This document shows positions 38,878 to 50,826 of a stretch of 64,000 bases of DNA, piece by piece. A program made the position numbers and the translations under genes. This stretch comes from Rhodobacteraceae bacterium HIMB11 (GTDB taxonomy: Bacteria; Pseudomonadota; Alphaproteobacteria; Rhodobacterales; Rhodobacteraceae), in NCBI GenBank assembly GCA_000472185.1, contig AVDB01000004.1, positions 62,001-126,000 on the forward strand. The letters run 5' to 3'. Within the stretch, counting starts at the first letter, position 1, and every line of letters starts with the position of its first letter. The notes below the pieces were generated by a model. That model did no database searches. It saw only the letters and a program-made list of their open reading frames with translations, and was not told the DNA's origin.

Positions 38878-40893
38878 ATGACAGACCTAAAGAAAATCAT
38901 CATCGACGGGAACGAAGTGGAAGTGGACGGCGCAATGACGCTCATCCAAGCCTGTGAAATCGCAGGGATCGAAGTGCCGCGTTTCTGTTATCACGAACGT
39001 TTGTCGATTGCGGGGAACTGCCGCATGTGTTTGGTCGAGGTCGTGGGCGGCCCACCCAAACCCGCCGCGTCTTGTGCAATGCAGGTACGTGATTTGCGCC
39101 CGGGACCAGAGGGACAGCCCCCAGTCGTAAAAACTAATTCACCGATGGTGAAAAAGGCCCGCGAAGGCGTGATGGAGTTTTTGCTGATCAACCACCCACT
39201 GGATTGTCCGATTTGTGACCAGGGTGGGGAATGCGATCTGCAGGATCAGGCGATGGCCTATGGCATGGCGGACAGCCGCTATAATGAAATCAAACGCGCC
39301 TCGACCGATTTGGATTTGGGCCCTTTGGTGGCAACCACGATGACGCGCTGCATCAGCTGTACGCGCTGTGTGCGTTTCACAACCGAGGTTGCGGGCATCA
39401 CACAGATGGGCCAAACGGGCCGCGGCGAAGACAGCGAAATCACCAGCTATCTGAACCAGACATTGGACAGCAACATGCAGGGCAACATCATTGATTTGTG
39501 CCCTGTTGGTGCCCTGACATCAAAACCCTATGCCTTTACAGCGCGTCCTTGGGAATTGACGAAAACAGAAACCATTGATGTGATGGACGCCATGGGCGCC
39601 AATATTCGCGTTGATACAAAAGGGCGTGAAGTCAAACGCATCCTGCCACGCAACCATGATGGTGTGAACGAAGAATGGATTTCCGATAAAACACGTTTCG
39701 TTTGGGATGGTCTGCGCCGTCAGCGCTTGGATCGTCCATACATCCGCGAAAACGGCAAATTGCGCCCCGCATCATGGCCTGAAGCATTGGGCGCCGCGGC
39801 TAGTGCGATGAAGGGCAAAAAAGTTGCAGGTCTGGTTGGTGATTTGGCATCAACCGAAGCGGCCTTTGCCCTGAAAAACCTAATTGAGGGAATGGGCGGC
39901 GTTGTGGAATGCCGCACAGATGGGGCCAAATTGCCTGCGGGCAACCGTTCAGGTTATGTCGGCACTGCCACGATCGAAGACGTGGATAGCGCGCACTTCA
40001 TACAATTAATTGGCACAAACCCACGGGATGAGGCGCCTGTTCTAAACGCCCGCATTCGAAAGGCATGGGCCAATGGCGCAAACATCGGCCTTGTGGGTGA
40101 GGCTGTTGATTTAACTTATGATTATGCGCATGTCGGCACAGATCGTGCGGCATTGAGCAGCCTGCTTGGGAAAGAGTATGGCGCGGTAAAGGATGCGCCA
40201 TCTGTTGTGATCGTGGGGCAAGGCGCCCTGCGTGAGGCGGATGGGTCTGCGGTACTTGGCGCGGCGATGCAATTGGCAGCGGAAACGAACAGCAAACTAA
40301 TGGTTCTACACACGGCTGCGGGACGCGTTGGTGCGATGGATGTTAACGCGGTCAACGAAAACGGTATGGACGGCGTCAATGCCGCCGAGGTTATTTACAA
40401 CCTTGGCGCCGATGAAGTTGAAATTGGCGAAGGTGCATTTGTCATCTACCAAGGGAGCCATGGGGATCGCGGCGCACACCGTGCGGATGTCATTCTGCCT
40501 GCGGCGGCCTATACCGAAGAAAACGGTTTGTTCGTAAATACAGAAGGCCGCCCACAGCTTGCTATGCGTGCAGGTTTTGCACCGGGCGAGGCTAAGGAAA
40601 ACTGGGCGATCTTGCGTGCCTTGTCAGCAGAAGGGGATGCAACGTTGCCCTATGACAGCCTTGCGCAATTGCGTCAGGCGATGGTTGCCGCGCATCCGCA
40701 TTTGGCAGGTGTTGATCAAGTTGCCGAAAACGATTGGGTCACGGTTGGTACAGGCAAATTGGGCGATGTGGCGTTCCGCAACGCGGTTTCCGATTTCTAC
40801 CTGACAAACCCAATCGCACGTGCATCCGAGGTTATGGCGGAACTATCCGCCAATGCCAAAGCACGTGGCATGGAAAAAGTTGCGGCTGAGTAA
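38878..40893 (+). CDS. nuoG: NADH-quinone oxidoreductase subunit G
   Basis: 671-residue 75-kDa homologue of the peripheral arm. N1b ligands are Cys37, Cys48, Cys51 and Cys66 ([16 protein letters not shown]). The His-cysteine cluster N5 segment is [19 protein letters not shown], and N4 is in [11 protein letters not shown] molybdopterin-oxidoreductase-like domain fills the remainder. ATG 38878 is preferred to the GTG at 38869. Its stop overlaps the next gene (TAATG). Confidence 0.96.
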   Translation: MTDLKKIIIDGNEVEVDGAMTLIQACEIAGIEVPRFCYHERLSIAGNCRMCLVEVVGGPPKPAASCAMQVRDLRPGPEGQPPVVKTNSPMVKKAREGVMEFLLINHPLDCPICDQGGECDLQDQAMAYGMADSRYNEIKRASTDLDLGPLVATTMTRCISCTRCVRFTTEVAGITQMGQTGRGEDSEITSYLNQTLDSNMQGNIIDLCPVGALTSKPYAFTARPWELTKTETIDVMDAMGANIRVDTKGREVKRILPRNHDGVNEEWISDKTRFVWDGLRRQRLDRPYIRENGKLRPASWPEALGAAASAMKGKKVAGLVGDLASTEAAFALKNLIEGMGGVVECRTDGAKLPAGNRSGYVGTATIEDVDSAHFIQLIGTNPRDEAPVLNARIRKAWANGANIGLVGEAVDLTYDYAHVGTDRAALSSLLGKEYGAVKDAPSVVIVGQGALREADGSAVLGAAMQLAAETNSKLMVLHTAAGRVGAMDVNAVNENGMDGVNAAEVIYNLGADEVEIGEGAFVIYQGSHGDRGAHRADVILPAAAYTEENGLFVNTEGRPQLAMRAGFAPGEAKENWAILRALSAEGDATLPYDSLAQLRQAMVAAHPHLAGVDQVAENDWVTVGTGKLGDVAFRNAVSDFYLTNPIARASEVMAELSANAKARGMEKVAAE

Positions 40894-41291
40894 TGCAGTT
40901 TGCACCTTACATATCTTTCTTGGCGGTGATGGCCGCGCTGACGTTGGCCGCGTGCCAAAATATAGCGCCCGTTACGCAAGTTCCTGTGCGCTATCACGGC
41001 GTTCAAACGCGGCTGTTGGATAATGATTTGGTGCAATTTCCCGTGACACTGAGTGGCGCAAAATCCGCAGAACGGGTGGCGCGCTATGCAGAATGCGCAG
41101 CGGCGCAATACACCCTGATCCGAGGATTCGGATTTGCACGTCATGTGCGCACCCGCATCGGCCAACAGGCCGATCGCCTTAGCGCAGATGCCGTTTACAA
41201 GATATCGCGTTCTCTCCCGCAGGGAACGAAAACAATTGATGCAGAAGTTGTCGCGGATGCATGCGCGCGTGACAACATACCAGTGGTGTGA
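40893..41291 (+). CDS. Putative lipoprotein encoded between nuoG and nuoH
   Basis: 132 residues with a clear lipoprotein signal: hydrophobic FLAVMAALTL and lipobox LAAC with Cys21. The mature region contains AERVARYAECAAAQYTLIRGFG, reminiscent of the nuoF-nuoG lipoprotein (AREAARYEATIYCIEQFG), so the two may be distant paralogues (my visual comparison). One-base overlap with nuoG and a six-base gap to nuoH. Function unknown; periplasmic attachment near complex I is a guess from context. Confidence 0.7.
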   Translation: MQFAPYISFLAVMAALTLAACQNIAPVTQVPVRYHGVQTRLLDNDLVQFPVTLSGAKSAERVARYAECAAAQYTLIRGFGFARHVRTRIGQQADRLSADAVYKISRSLPQGTKTIDAEVVADACARDNIPVV

Positions 41292-41297
41292 GGACCG

Positions 41298-42335
41298 ATG
41301 GCTGATTTTATAAATACACCGGGTGGAATTGCCCTAATTATTGTGGCGCAGTGTTTGGCTGTTGTCGCCTTTGTCATGATAAGCCTTTTGTTTCTGGTTT
41401 ACGGAGACCGTAAGGTTTGGGCCGCTGTCCAAATGCGCCGTGGTCCTAACGTTGTTGGGGCCTGGGGTTTGCTGCAAACTGTGGCGGACGCCCTGAAATA
41501 TGTGGTCAAGGAAATCGTTGTTCCAGCGGGTTCTGACAGAACTGTGTTCATGTTAGCGCCGCTGACATCCTTTGTTTTGGCTCTGATTGCATGGGCCGTT
41601 ATTCCCTTTGATGACACATGGGTATTGTCCGACATCAATGTTGCGATCCTATATGTCTTCGCGGTTTCCTCGCTTGAGGTTTATGGCGTGATCATGGGCG
41701 GTTGGGCCTCAAACTCGAAATACCCGTTCCTTGGATCGCTGCGCTCTGCTGCACAAATGATTTCATATGAGGTGTCGATTGGTCTGATCATTATCGGTGT
41801 GATCATCTCAACAGGGTCAATGAACTTTGGCGACATTGTGCGCGCCCAAGACGGCTCATATGGCTTCTTTAGTTGGTATTGGTTACCGCATTTGCCGATG
41901 GTGTTCTTGTTCTTTATCTCGGCCTTGGCGGAAACAAACCGCCCACCGTTCGATTTGCCAGAGGCGGAATCCGAATTGGTTGCGGGATATCAGGTGGAAT
42001 ATAGCTCGACTCCATTCCTATTGTTTATGGCGGGGGAATACATTGCGATTTTCCTAATGTGTGCGCTGACATCCTTGCTGTTCTTTGGCGGTTGGCTATC
42101 CCCGATTCCGAGTATCCCCGACAGCCCGCTGTGGATGGTTGGCAAAATGGCGTTCTTCTTCTTCTTGTTCGCGATGGTTAAGGCGATCACGCCCCGCTAC
42201 CGTTATGACCAGTTGATGCGCCTGGGTTGGAAAGTGTTCCTTCCGCTATCCCTTGTGTGGGTTGTGGTGGTGTCGTTCCTAGCAAAATTCGAAGCATTCG
42301 GCGGTGCGTATGCACGCTGGGCAATTGGAGGATAA
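41298..42335 (+). CDS. nuoH: NADH-quinone oxidoreductase subunit H
   Basis: 345-residue membrane subunit linking the quinone site to the proton pumps, with about eight helices. Diagnostic loops are [21 protein letters not shown] and the acidic [20 protein letters not shown] near the quinone channel, plus [15 protein letters not shown] toward the C terminus. Confidence 0.97.
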   Translation: MADFINTPGGIALIIVAQCLAVVAFVMISLLFLVYGDRKVWAAVQMRRGPNVVGAWGLLQTVADALKYVVKEIVVPAGSDRTVFMLAPLTSFVLALIAWAVIPFDDTWVLSDINVAILYVFAVSSLEVYGVIMGGWASNSKYPFLGSLRSAAQMISYEVSIGLIIIGVIISTGSMNFGDIVRAQDGSYGFFSWYWLPHLPMVFLFFISALAETNRPPFDLPEAESELVAGYQVEYSSTPFLLFMAGEYIAIFLMCALTSLLFFGGWLSPIPSIPDSPLWMVGKMAFFFFLFAMVKAITPRYRYDQLMRLGWKVFLPLSLVWVVVVSFLAKFEAFGGAYARWAIGG

Positions 42336-42336
42336 G

Positions 42337-42831
42337 ATGACTCAGATCGATTATTCCCGCGCGGCTAAATATTTCCTATTGCAGGATTTTTGGGTTGGAA
42401 TGAAATTGGGGCTAAAGTATTTCTTTGCGCCCAAGGCAACGGTGAACTACCCCCACGAAAAGGGACCGTTGTCGCCGCGTTTTCGCGGGGAACACGCGCT
42501 GCGCCGTTATCCAAATGGTGAAGAGCGCTGCATTGCCTGTAAACTATGCGAGGCGATCTGCCCCGCACAAGCGATCACAATTGATGCCGAACCACGTGAT
42601 GACGGCAGCCGCCGCACCACACGCTATGACATCGACATGACAAAATGCATCTACTGCGGTTTCTGCCAAGAGGCCTGCCCAGTGGACGCAATTGTGGAAG
42701 GTCCGAATTTCGAATTCTCAACAGAGACACGTGAAGAGCTGTTCTATGACAAAGACAAGCTTTTGGCGAACGGCGAACGGTGGGAAGCGGAAATTGCACG
42801 CAACCTTGAATTGGACGCACCTTACCGATGA
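42337..42831 (+). CDS. nuoI: NADH-quinone oxidoreductase subunit I
   Basis: Ferredoxin-like subunit with two [4Fe-4S] clusters (N6a, N6b): Cys65/68/71/75 in [12 protein letters not shown] and Cys104/107/110/114 in [15 protein letters not shown] 42337 follows GGAGGATAAG and gives 164 residues; an in-frame GTG at 42304 would overlap nuoH and is unlikely. Next gene starts four bases before its stop codon ends. Confidence 0.97.
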   Translation: MTQIDYSRAAKYFLLQDFWVGMKLGLKYFFAPKATVNYPHEKGPLSPRFRGEHALRRYPNGEERCIACKLCEAICPAQAITIDAEPRDDGSRRTTRYDIDMTKCIYCGFCQEACPVDAIVEGPNFEFSTETREELFYDKDKLLANGERWEAEIARNLELDAPYR

Positions 42832-43235
42832 ATACGTCCAAGAACCCATTTGAAGAGATGATGCGCGCAGCACAGGTCATGGCACAGGCCATGAATCCTG
42901 CGCTTGAGACGTTCTCTCCTAAAGGGTTCGAAGCGATGATGCCAAAAATGCCAAAGGACATGATGGAAATGGTGTTTGGCAATACCTTCAACACCGAAGG
43001 TTTAGACGCCAAAACCCGTTTGCTGCTGACCTTGGCGGGCTTAACGATGCAAGGGGCGCAAAACGATGTCGCCCTGCGCCAAACGGTGCGCCACCTGAAA
43101 GAGGCGGGCGTGCGCGATCAAGAGATTATTGAAACCATCGGACAGATGTCGATGTTTGCGGGCCTGCCCGCGATGACACGTGCGATGCAGTTGGCCCAAG
43201 AGGTCATGGAAGATAAAGAGGACACAGAGAAATGA
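42828..43235 (+). CDS. Carboxymuconolactone decarboxylase-like protein in the nuo operon
   Basis: 135-residue small helical protein of the CMD/AhpD-like superfamily, with the core [20 protein letters not shown] and [18 protein letters not shown]. The redox CxxC of AhpD is absent, and there are no cysteines at all, so peroxidase activity is unlikely. An N-terminal Met-rich segment (about 10-50) precedes the domain. Four-base overlaps with nuoI and nuoJ show it belongs to the operon. Possibly an assembly or accessory factor; unproven. Confidence 0.8.
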   Translation: MNTSKNPFEEMMRAAQVMAQAMNPALETFSPKGFEAMMPKMPKDMMEMVFGNTFNTEGLDAKTRLLLTLAGLTMQGAQNDVALRQTVRHLKEAGVRDQEIIETIGQMSMFAGLPAMTRAMQLAQEVMEDKEDTEK

Positions 43236-43840
43236 GCGTAATGGCTTTTGCATTTTACCTGTTTGCACTCTGCACGATTGCGGGGGGACTGTTCACAGTC
43301 ATCAGCCGCAATCCCGTGCATTCAGTGCTCTGGTTGATTTTGGCGTTTCTGTCATCTGCGGGGCTGTTTGTTCTGCTGGGTGCGGAATTCGTCGCCATGT
43401 TGCTGATTATCGTATACGTCGGCGCGGTTGCGGTTCTGTTCCTGTTTGTTGTGATGATGTTGGACATTGATTTCGCAGCCCTAAAGGCAGAGATGGCGCA
43501 ATACCTGCCATTGGCCTTACTGATCGGTGTAATCCTACTAATGCAATTGGCGATGGCCTTTGGTGCATGGGATTTTGCAGAACATGCACAGGATCATTTG
43601 GGCGCACCAACACCAAGTGATGCGCACAACACCGAGGCACTGGGTCTGATCCTATATGATCAATACTTCCTGTTGTTCCAATTGGCGGGTCTGATCCTGC
43701 TGGTTGCGATGGTGGGTGCAATTGTTCTGACTCTGCGCCATAGAAAAGACGTGAAACGGCAAAATGTGCTGGCGCAAATGTACCGCGATCCAGCAACTGC
43801 AATGGAACTAAAAGATGTGAAACCGGGGCAGGGCCTTTGA
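43232..43840 (+). CDS. nuoJ: NADH-quinone oxidoreductase subunit J
   Basis: 202-residue membrane subunit with five helices. Conserved signatures are [19 protein letters not shown] and [20 protein letters not shown], containing the pi-bulge helix important for coupling. The C-terminal [19 protein letters not shown] is cytoplasmic. Confidence 0.96.
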   Translation: MSVMAFAFYLFALCTIAGGLFTVISRNPVHSVLWLILAFLSSAGLFVLLGAEFVAMLLIIVYVGAVAVLFLFVVMMLDIDFAALKAEMAQYLPLALLIGVILLMQLAMAFGAWDFAEHAQDHLGAPTPSDAHNTEALGLILYDQYFLLFQLAGLILLVAMVGAIVLTLRHRKDVKRQNVLAQMYRDPATAMELKDVKPGQGL

Positions 43841-43879
43841 GGCCCGCTTGGGAACAAGAACAAGGAAACCGAGGAAAAT

Positions 43880-44185
43880 ATGATTGGTTTAGAACACTAT
43901 CTGACAGTTGCGGCGACGCTTTTTGTCATTGGTATCTTTGGGCTCTTCCTGAACCGGAAGAACGTCATCATCCTATTGATGTCGATTGAATTGATGCTGC
44001 TTGCGGTGAATATCAATTTGGTCGCCTTCTCCAGTTACTTGGGCGATTTGGTGGGGCAGGTGTTTACACTGTTTGTTCTAACCGTTGCCGCCGCCGAGGC
44101 CGCAATTGGCCTTGCGATTTTGGTCAGCTTCTTCCGCAACCGTGGCACAATCGCGGTGGAAGATGTGAACGTGATGAAGGGGTAA
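43880..44185 (+). CDS. nuoK: NADH-quinone oxidoreductase subunit K
   Basis: 101-residue, three-helix antiporter-like subunit. Conserved Glu residues for proton transfer occur in [17 protein letters not shown] and the [19 protein letters not shown] segment. The ribosome site is the GGAAACCGAGGAAAA stretch before the ATG. Normal length. Confidence 0.97.
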   Translation: MIGLEHYLTVAATLFVIGIFGLFLNRKNVIILLMSIELMLLAVNINLVAFSSYLGDLVGQVFTLFVLTVAAAEAAIGLAILVSFFRNRGTIAVEDVNVMKG

Positions 44186-44189
44186 AACC

Positions 44190-46289
44190 ATGGAAAAGAT
44201 TATCCTATTTGCCCCATTGATCGGCGCGATTATCGCGGGCTTTGGCTGGCGTCAAATTGGCGAAAAGGGCGCGATGTATGTTACAACGGGTCTGTTGTTC
44301 TTGGCGTGTTTGCTAAGTTGGGTTGTGTTCCTAAATTTGGGACAAGATACACAGCATTTGCCAATCCTGCGTTGGATTGAAAGCGGCGCACTCAGTACCG
44401 ATTGGTCCATCCGCATGGACCGATTGACTGCGATCATGTTGATTGTTGTGACATCTGTATCCTCATTGGTGCACCTATATAGCTTTGGCTACATGGATCA
44501 CGATCCTGCGTGGAAAGATGGCGAAAGCTATAAGCCGCGCTTCTTTGCCTATCTGTCATTCTTTACATTTGCGATGTTGATGTTGGTGACATCTGATAAC
44601 CTTGTGCAAATGTTCTTTGGCTGGGAAGGGGTTGGTGTTGCCTCATACCTATTGATCGGGTTTTATTATCGCAAACCAAGCGCGAATGCCGCCGCGATCA
44701 AGGCGTTCGTTGTGAACCGTGTGGGTGACTTCGGTTTTGCCCTTGGGATCTTTGGCCTGTTCTATCTAACCGATAGCATTCGTTTTGATGATGTGTTCGC
44801 CGCCGCACCGATGTTGGCAGAAACACAGCTTCATTTCCTATGGACCGAATGGAATGCGGCGAATCTTCTTGCTTTCCTATTGTTTGTGGGTGCGATGGGA
44901 AAGTCAGCACAGTTGCTGTTGCACACATGGTTGCCCGACGCGATGGAGGGCCCGACACCTGTGTCCGCGCTGATCCATGCGGCGACCATGGTGACGGCGG
45001 GCGTGTTCCTGGTTTGTCGTATGTCGCCCCTGATGGAATACGCGCCAGAAGCGATGGGCTTTGTCACATTCTTGGGCGCAACAACGGCGTTTTTTGCCGC
45101 AACCGTAGGTTTGGTACAAAATGACATCAAACGTGTGATCGCCTATTCAACCTGTTCGCAGCTGGGCTATATGTTTGTGGCCGCGGGTGTGGGTGTTTAT
45201 TCGGTTGCGATGTTCCACCTATTCACACACGCGTTTTTCAAAGCGATGTTGTTCCTTGGTGCGGGGTCGGTGATCCACGCGATGCATCACGAACAGGATA
45301 TGCGCAACTACGGCGGTCTGCGTAAGAAAATCCCATATACCTTCTGGGCGATGATGATCGGTACACTGGCGATCACAGGCGTTGGTATTCCGCTGACTTA
45401 CTATGGATTTGCGGGCTTCCTATCTAAGGATGCTGTGATCGAAAGCGCATGGGCCGGCACAGGCGGGGGATATGCCTTCTGGATGTTGCTGATTGCGGCG
45501 ATGTTCACATCCTTCTACAGCTGGCGTTTGATGTTCCTAACCTTCTATGGTGAACCACGTGGGGACAAACACACACATGATCACGCGCATGAAAGCCCGA
45601 TGGTTATGCTGATCCCGCTGGGTGTACTGGCACTGGGCGCGGTTTTCTCTGGGATGATCTGGTACAAAAGCTTTTTCGGAAGCGATGCAGATGTAAACAA
45701 ATTCTTTGGCATCCAATCGCATTATTCTGAAACAGTGAAAGACGGCCATTCAGATGATGGGCATGGCAGTGACGATCATGGAGATGATCACGCGGCGAAG
45801 GACGATCATGGCGGTGAACATGCGGGTCATGTCGCCCCAACTGGTGCCATTTTCATGGCGCCCGACAATCACGTATTGCACGATGCGCACTATGCCCCGA
45901 AATGGGTCAAGGTCAGCCCATTTGTGGCAATGTTGATCGGCTTTGTCATGGCGATGTGGTTCTATATTTGGAACCCGGAAATGCCCAAACGTTGGGCCGA
46001 TGCACAGCGTCCATTGTATTTGTTCTTGTTGAACAAATGGTATTTTGATGAAATCTATCACGCGATTTTCGTGCGTCCCGCACAGGCGCTTGGCCGCTTC
46101 TTGTGGAAGCGTGGGGATGAAAACACAATCGATGGCGCCATCAACGGGGTTGCAATGGGGATTATCCCATTCTTTACCCGCCTCGCTGGTCGCGCGCAGT
46201 CTGGATACATCTTTACTTATGCACTCGCGATGGTGCTTGGCATTGTCGTTCTAATCACTTGGATGACCTTCAGCGGAGGAGCCCACTAA
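44190..46289 (+). CDS. nuoL: NADH-quinone oxidoreductase subunit L
   Basis: 699-residue distal proton-pumping subunit with about 14-16 helices and the lateral amphipathic helix. Core signatures are [39 protein letters not shown] and [17 protein letters not shown]. Residues 518-547 form an unusual loop of 7 His, 9 Asp and 1 Glu in 30 positions, starting [17 protein letters not shown]. This loop sits between predicted membrane helices and could bind divalent metals or buffer protons; that is inference. Confidence 0.97.
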   Translation: MEKIILFAPLIGAIIAGFGWRQIGEKGAMYVTTGLLFLACLLSWVVFLNLGQDTQHLPILRWIESGALSTDWSIRMDRLTAIMLIVVTSVSSLVHLYSFGYMDHDPAWKDGESYKPRFFAYLSFFTFAMLMLVTSDNLVQMFFGWEGVGVASYLLIGFYYRKPSANAAAIKAFVVNRVGDFGFALGIFGLFYLTDSIRFDDVFAAAPMLAETQLHFLWTEWNAANLLAFLLFVGAMGKSAQLLLHTWLPDAMEGPTPVSALIHAATMVTAGVFLVCRMSPLMEYAPEAMGFVTFLGATTAFFAATVGLVQNDIKRVIAYSTCSQLGYMFVAAGVGVYSVAMFHLFTHAFFKAMLFLGAGSVIHAMHHEQDMRNYGGLRKKIPYTFWAMMIGTLAITGVGIPLTYYGFAGFLSKDAVIESAWAGTGGGYAFWMLLIAAMFTSFYSWRLMFLTFYGEPRGDKHTHDHAHESPMVMLIPLGVLALGAVFSGMIWYKSFFGSDADVNKFFGIQSHYSETVKDGHSDDGHGSDDHGDDHAAKDDHGGEHAGHVAPTGAIFMAPDNHVLHDAHYAPKWVKVSPFVAMLIGFVMAMWFYIWNPEMPKRWADAQRPLYLFLLNKWYFDEIYHAIFVRPAQALGRFLWKRGDENTIDGAINGVAMGIIPFFTRLAGRAQSGYIFTYALAMVLGIVVLITWMTFSGGAH

Positions 46290-46290
46290 G

Positions 46291-47844
46291 ATGGCTGGCA
46301 TGATCCTTTCCATTATTACGTTTTTGCCTGCTGTTGCGGCGCTGATCCTGTTGGTGTTCCTGCGCGATGACGATGAGGCGGCGGCCAACAATGCCCGTTG
46401 GGTTGCGCTGATTGCGACGGTCATCACCTTTGTGGCGAGCCTTTTGATGCTGGGCGATTTTAATCCACAGAACACAGGATTCCAATTGGTCCATGAGGCA
46501 GAGTGGGTCATGGGGTTGACCTATAAACTGGGTGTTGATGGGATTAGCATTCTTTTTGTGATGCTGACCACATTCATGATGCCATTGGTGATCTATGCCT
46601 CTTGGGGGGTGACCACGCGGGTGAAGGAATACATGGTTGCGTTCCTACTGTTGGAAACGCTGATGTTGGGCGTGTTTATGGCGCTGGACCTGGTTCTGTT
46701 CTACCTGTTCTTTGAGGCGGGATTGATCCCAATGTTCCTGATCATCGGGATTTGGGGCGGAAAAAACCGCATCTATGCATCGTTCAAATTCTTCCTTTAT
46801 ACCCTATTGGGGTCAGTTTTGATGCTGATTGCGATGATTGCAATGTATGCAGATGCAGGCACAGCCGATATTCCAACATTGATGACACATCAGTTTGGGT
46901 CTGAGGATTTCAGCGTCCTTGGCATTCACGTTGTGGGCGGCATGCAGACATTGTTGTTCTTGGCCTACTTCGCCTCATTCGCGGTGAAAATGCCGATGTG
47001 GCCCGTGCACACATGGTTGCCCGACGCACACGTTCAGGCGCCAACGGCGGGGTCTATGGTTCTGGCGGCGATCCTGTTGAAAATGGGTGGATACGGGTTC
47101 TTGCGCTTTAGCTTGCCTATGTTCCCCGTGGGGTCAGCAGTCATGGCGGATCTGGTGTTTTGGATGTCAGCGATTGCGATTGTGTACACATCATTGGTCG
47201 CGCTGGTCCAAGAGGACATGAAAAAGCTGATCGCCTATTCATCGGTTGCGCACATGGGATATGTAACCATGGGGATTTTCGCGGCCAACCAACAGGGGAT
47301 TGATGGCGCGATTTTCCAAATGCTCAGCCACGGATTTATTTCGGGTGCATTGTTCCTATGTGTGGGCGTGATTTATGATCGGATGCATACACGTGAAATC
47401 GACGCCTATGGTGGTTTGGTCAATCGCATGCCTGCCTATGCCCTGATCTTTATGTTCTTTACGATGGCCAATGTTGGTTTGCCTGGCACATCAGGATTTG
47501 TTGGCGAATTCCTAACTTTGATGGGGATTTTCCAGGTAAACACATGGGTTGCGCTGTTCGCAACATCGGGTGTGATCCTGTCTGCGGCCTATGCCCTATG
47601 GCTATATCGTCGCGTGGTGATGGGGGATCTGATCAAAGAAAGCCTGAAATCAATCACGGATATGGGCACACGGGAACGGGTGATTTTTGCACCACTTGTT
47701 GTCATGACACTGTTGCTGGGTGTTTATCCTGCGCTTGCCTTAGATGTCATTGCGCCCGCGGTCGAAAACCTTGTTTCAAACTACAACGCTGCATTGCTTG
47801 ACGCGGGCCTTGGCCAAGTCGCAAACGCAGCAAACGCGCATTAG
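46291..47844 (+). CDS. nuoM: NADH-quinone oxidoreductase subunit M
   Basis: 517-residue antiporter-like proton-pumping subunit. Recognised by [40 protein letters not shown] and [16 protein letters not shown]. The conserved Glu in the first motif and Lys in transmembrane helices are present. One base separates it from nuoL. Confidence 0.97.
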   Translation: MAGMILSIITFLPAVAALILLVFLRDDDEAAANNARWVALIATVITFVASLLMLGDFNPQNTGFQLVHEAEWVMGLTYKLGVDGISILFVMLTTFMMPLVIYASWGVTTRVKEYMVAFLLLETLMLGVFMALDLVLFYLFFEAGLIPMFLIIGIWGGKNRIYASFKFFLYTLLGSVLMLIAMIAMYADAGTADIPTLMTHQFGSEDFSVLGIHVVGGMQTLLFLAYFASFAVKMPMWPVHTWLPDAHVQAPTAGSMVLAAILLKMGGYGFLRFSLPMFPVGSAVMADLVFWMSAIAIVYTSLVALVQEDMKKLIAYSSVAHMGYVTMGIFAANQQGIDGAIFQMLSHGFISGALFLCVGVIYDRMHTREIDAYGGLVNRMPAYALIFMFFTMANVGLPGTSGFVGEFLTLMGIFQVNTWVALFATSGVILSAAYALWLYRRVVMGDLIKESLKSITDMGTRERVIFAPLVVMTLLLGVYPALALDVIAPAVENLVSNYNAALLDAGLGQVANAANAH

Positions 47845-47857
47845 GAGCTAGAAGGAC

Positions 47858-49297
47858 ATGATCATTTCCGATCTTAACATCATCCTGCCCGAAATTATCC
47901 TTTCGGTCTATGCGATGCTTGCGCTGGTAGGGGCGGTTTACACGGCCAAGGACGAATTGGCGACAACACTGTGTTGGTTAACATCCATCCTATTCGCAAT
48001 TGTGGCGTTTTGGATTTCCTCCGACAGTGCATCGGCACAAACCGCCTTCAACGGCATGTTCATTGATGATGGGTTTGCCCGTTTTGCCAAGGTGGTCATC
48101 CTTCTGTCTGCGGCAGCCGTGTTGGTGATGAGTGTTGATTACATGCGCCGTCGTGACCTGATGAAATTTGAATACCCAATCCTGATCGTGTTGGCGGTTG
48201 TGGGGATGATGATGATGGTGTCATCAGGCAACTTGATGTCACTTTACATGGGGCTAGAGCTGCAATCGCTATCGCTTTATGTGGTGGCCTCGTTCCGTCG
48301 CGACAGTGTGAAATCGACTGAGGCAGGGATGAAGTATTTTGTCCTTGGCGCGTTGTCGTCTGGTCTGCTGCTTTATGGTGCATCCTTGGTTTACGGCTAT
48401 ACAGGTAGCACAGATTTCGCAACAATCATTCAGGTGGCGGGCCATGGTGGATCAATCGGTTTGATGATCGGTTTGGTTCTGGTCATCGCGGGCCTTGCGT
48501 TCAAGGTGTCAGCGGTTCCGTTCCATATGTGGACACCTGACGTTTACGAAGGATCGCCAACACCCGTTACCGCGTTTTTTGCAACTGCGCCCAAAGTTGC
48601 GGCGATGGCCCTATTCGCGCGTGTGATGCATGATGCATTTGGCAATGCCAAGGCGGATTGGCAGCAGGTTATTGTTTTGATTTCCTTGCTGTCCATGTTC
48701 CTTGGTGCCGTTGCAGCGATTGGTCAGACCAATATCAAACGTCTGATGGCCTATTCCTCAATAGCGCATATGGGGTACGCCCTAATGGGTCTTGCCGCAG
48801 GGACCGCGTATGGTGTTGAGGCGATGTTGATGTACATGACATTCTACGTGATTATGAACACCGGGACATTTGCCTTTATCATGACTATGGAAAAAGACAG
48901 CCAACCTGTGACAGATATCCAGTCGCTGAACCTCTTGGCGAAAACCAAGCCGGGCAAGGCATTGGCGGTGATGTTGTTGATGGTGTCTTTGGCGGGTATT
49001 CCGGGCACAATCGGTTTCTTTGGTAAACTTTATGTGCTGCAGGCTGCATATGGTGCAGGACTTCTGTGGTTGGCGATTGCGGGTGTGATCGCATCGGTGA
49101 TTGGTGCCTATTATTACCTGCGTATCATCTATTTGATGTGGTTTGGATCCGAACAGGATGAGGCGTTGGATGATTATTCAACACCGATGCTGACGGCCTT
49201 TGTTTCCGTGTCTGCGATTGCAACCGTTGTGGGCATCGTTAACTTCTTTGGTCTAAAAGGCGCGGCAATCGCGGCAGCAGCAGCGCTTGTCCAATAA
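47858..49297 (+). CDS. nuoN: NADH-quinone oxidoreductase subunit N
   Basis: 479-residue antiporter-like subunit, last of the complex I genes. Signatures are [39 protein letters not shown] and [17 protein letters not shown]. An AGGAGCTAGAAGGAC site precedes the ATG. It ends in an Ala-rich tail and overlaps the birA start by 11 bases. Confidence 0.97.
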   Translation: MIISDLNIILPEIILSVYAMLALVGAVYTAKDELATTLCWLTSILFAIVAFWISSDSASAQTAFNGMFIDDGFARFAKVVILLSAAAVLVMSVDYMRRRDLMKFEYPILIVLAVVGMMMMVSSGNLMSLYMGLELQSLSLYVVASFRRDSVKSTEAGMKYFVLGALSSGLLLYGASLVYGYTGSTDFATIIQVAGHGGSIGLMIGLVLVIAGLAFKVSAVPFHMWTPDVYEGSPTPVTAFFATAPKVAAMALFARVMHDAFGNAKADWQQVIVLISLLSMFLGAVAAIGQTNIKRLMAYSSIAHMGYALMGLAAGTAYGVEAMLMYMTFYVIMNTGTFAFIMTMEKDSQPVTDIQSLNLLAKTKPGKALAVMLLMVSLAGIPGTIGFFGKLYVLQAAYGAGLLWLAIAGVIASVIGAYYYLRIIYLMWFGSEQDEALDDYSTPMLTAFVSVSAIATVVGIVNFFGLKGAAIAAAAALVQ

Positions 49298-50039
49298 TTT
49301 TCCAATAGGATACGATCGACGCATTCTAGTGTCGGTCGATAGCACAAATGCAGAGTCGGTCCGCATTGCCAAAACTGTAAGCGGACCGACTTGGATTCTG
49401 GGGCTAAGACAAACGCAGGGTCGTGGTCGTCGAGGGCGTGCGTGGATGGACCCAGAGGGGAATTTTGCAGGAACGCTGTTGTTATTTCCCGATGGCGATC
49501 CGCATTCATTTGCGCTGCGCTCTTTCGTGATGTCGCTGGCCCTTGCGGACAGTTTTGAAACGCTTTTTCCCCATCAGGTCACCTGCCAATTGAAATGGCC
49601 CAATGATGCCCTGTTAAATGGGGCAAAGGTCGCGGGTATTTTATTGGAAACGGTCGCGCTCTCGGCGGGGCAAATGGCGCTGGCCATTGGTGTTGGGGTT
49701 AATTTGAAAAATGCGCCCGAGGCATCGAATTTGGAAAATCGCGCGCTGCCCCCTGCCTCAATTTACGGCCTAACGGGGCAGGTGATTTCGCCCGAGGCGT
49801 TTTTGCCCACCCTTGCATCCGCCTTTGCTGTCAGAGAAGCACAATTCAACGCCTATGGGTTTGAACCGATCCGTACCGCATGGTTAGAGCGTGCCGCCAA
49901 CATCGGGCAGATGATCACGGCGCGAACGCACCGCGACGAATACATGGGGCGATTTGACAGTGTTGATCAGTCAGGACATCTGATATTGGATACAACTGAC
50001 GGCCGTCGCGCAATTGCGGCTGCGGACATCTATTTCTAG
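49287..50039 (+). CDS. birA: Biotin-[acetyl-CoA-carboxylase] ligase
   Basis: Activates biotin with ATP and attaches it to carrier lysines, including those of acetyl-CoA carboxylase and, here, MccA. Catalytic loop GRGRRGRAW (45-53), [19 protein letters not shown] (103-121) with Lys114, and a small C-terminal beta domain. It lacks an N-terminal helix-turn-helix, so it is the monofunctional, non-repressor type. The TTG start at 49287 is my choice: family similarity ([14 protein letters not shown]) begins at once and no ATG is available. 250 residues. Confidence 0.93.
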   Translation: MSNNFPIGYDRRILVSVDSTNAESVRIAKTVSGPTWILGLRQTQGRGRRGRAWMDPEGNFAGTLLLFPDGDPHSFALRSFVMSLALADSFETLFPHQVTCQLKWPNDALLNGAKVAGILLETVALSAGQMALAIGVGVNLKNAPEASNLENRALPPASIYGLTGQVISPEAFLPTLASAFAVREAQFNAYGFEPIRTAWLERAANIGQMITARTHRDEYMGRFDSVDQSGHLILDTTDGRRAIAAADIYF

Positions 50040-50050
50040 AGGGCGCTACA

Positions 50051-50818
50051 ATGTTATTGACCATTGACTGCGGGAACACGAACACGGTTTTTTCGATCTG
50101 GGACGGCACGGCCTTTATTGCCACGTGGCGCACCGCAACGGATCATCAGCGCACCGCAGATCAATATTTTGTCTGGCTCAGCTCTTTGATGAATTTGCAA
50201 GGGGTAAAGGCCGATATTACGGATGTCATCATCTCATCAACTGTGCCTCGCGTTGTGTTTAACTTACGTGTTTTCGCAGACCGTTATTTCAACACCCGGC
50301 CGTTGGTTGTAGGGAAGCCTGACTGTCACCTTCCTATCGATGTGCGTGTCGATGCAGGGACCAGCGTGGGACCAGACCGTTTGGTAAATACGGTAGCAGG
50401 TCATGATTTGTTTGGTGGGAATCTGATCATTGTTGATTTTGGCACGGCCACCACCTTTGACGTTGTGGATGCTGACGGGGCCTATATTGGCGGTGTGATT
50501 GCCCCTGGTGTGAACCTATCGCTTCAGGCGCTGCACCAACAGGCCGCAGCCCTGCCGCATGTGGACATTGCTAAACCACAGGCCGTGATTGGCACCAATA
50601 CAGTTGCCTGTATGCAATCAGGCGTGTTCTGGGGATACGTGGGGTTGATCAAAGAGGTCTGCGCACGTATCCGCGCAGAACATGGAAAAGAGATGAAGGT
50701 TATCTCAACAGGTGGCCTTGCCCCATTGTTTCAGGGCGCAGAAAAACTATTTGACGCATTCGAGGATGATTTGACCATGCATGGTCTACGCCTCATTCAC
50801 TATCATAATCAGGAATAA
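50051..50818 (+). CDS. coaX: Type III pantothenate kinase
   Basis: First step of coenzyme A synthesis, phosphorylating pantothenate. The ASKHA ATP motifs are visible: LTIDCGNTNTVFSIWDG at the N terminus with Asp6, and IIVDFGTATTFDVVDADG in the middle. GTSVGPDRLVNTVAG and the IGGVIAPGVNLSLQAL block are family-typical. 255 residues. Lies between birA and rnj, the usual alphaproteobacterial order. Confidence 0.96.
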   Translation: MLLTIDCGNTNTVFSIWDGTAFIATWRTATDHQRTADQYFVWLSSLMNLQGVKADITDVIISSTVPRVVFNLRVFADRYFNTRPLVVGKPDCHLPIDVRVDAGTSVGPDRLVNTVAGHDLFGGNLIIVDFGTATTFDVVDADGAYIGGVIAPGVNLSLQALHQQAAALPHVDIAKPQAVIGTNTVACMQSGVFWGYVGLIKEVCARIRAEHGKEMKVISTGGLAPLFQGAEKLFDAFEDDLTMHGLRLIHYHNQE

Positions 50819-50826
50819 AAACACAT

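Noticed and set aside
42304-42336. GTG start for nuoI
   Set aside because: It overlaps nuoH and lacks a ribosome site; the ATG at 42337 follows GGAGGATAAG and matches family length.
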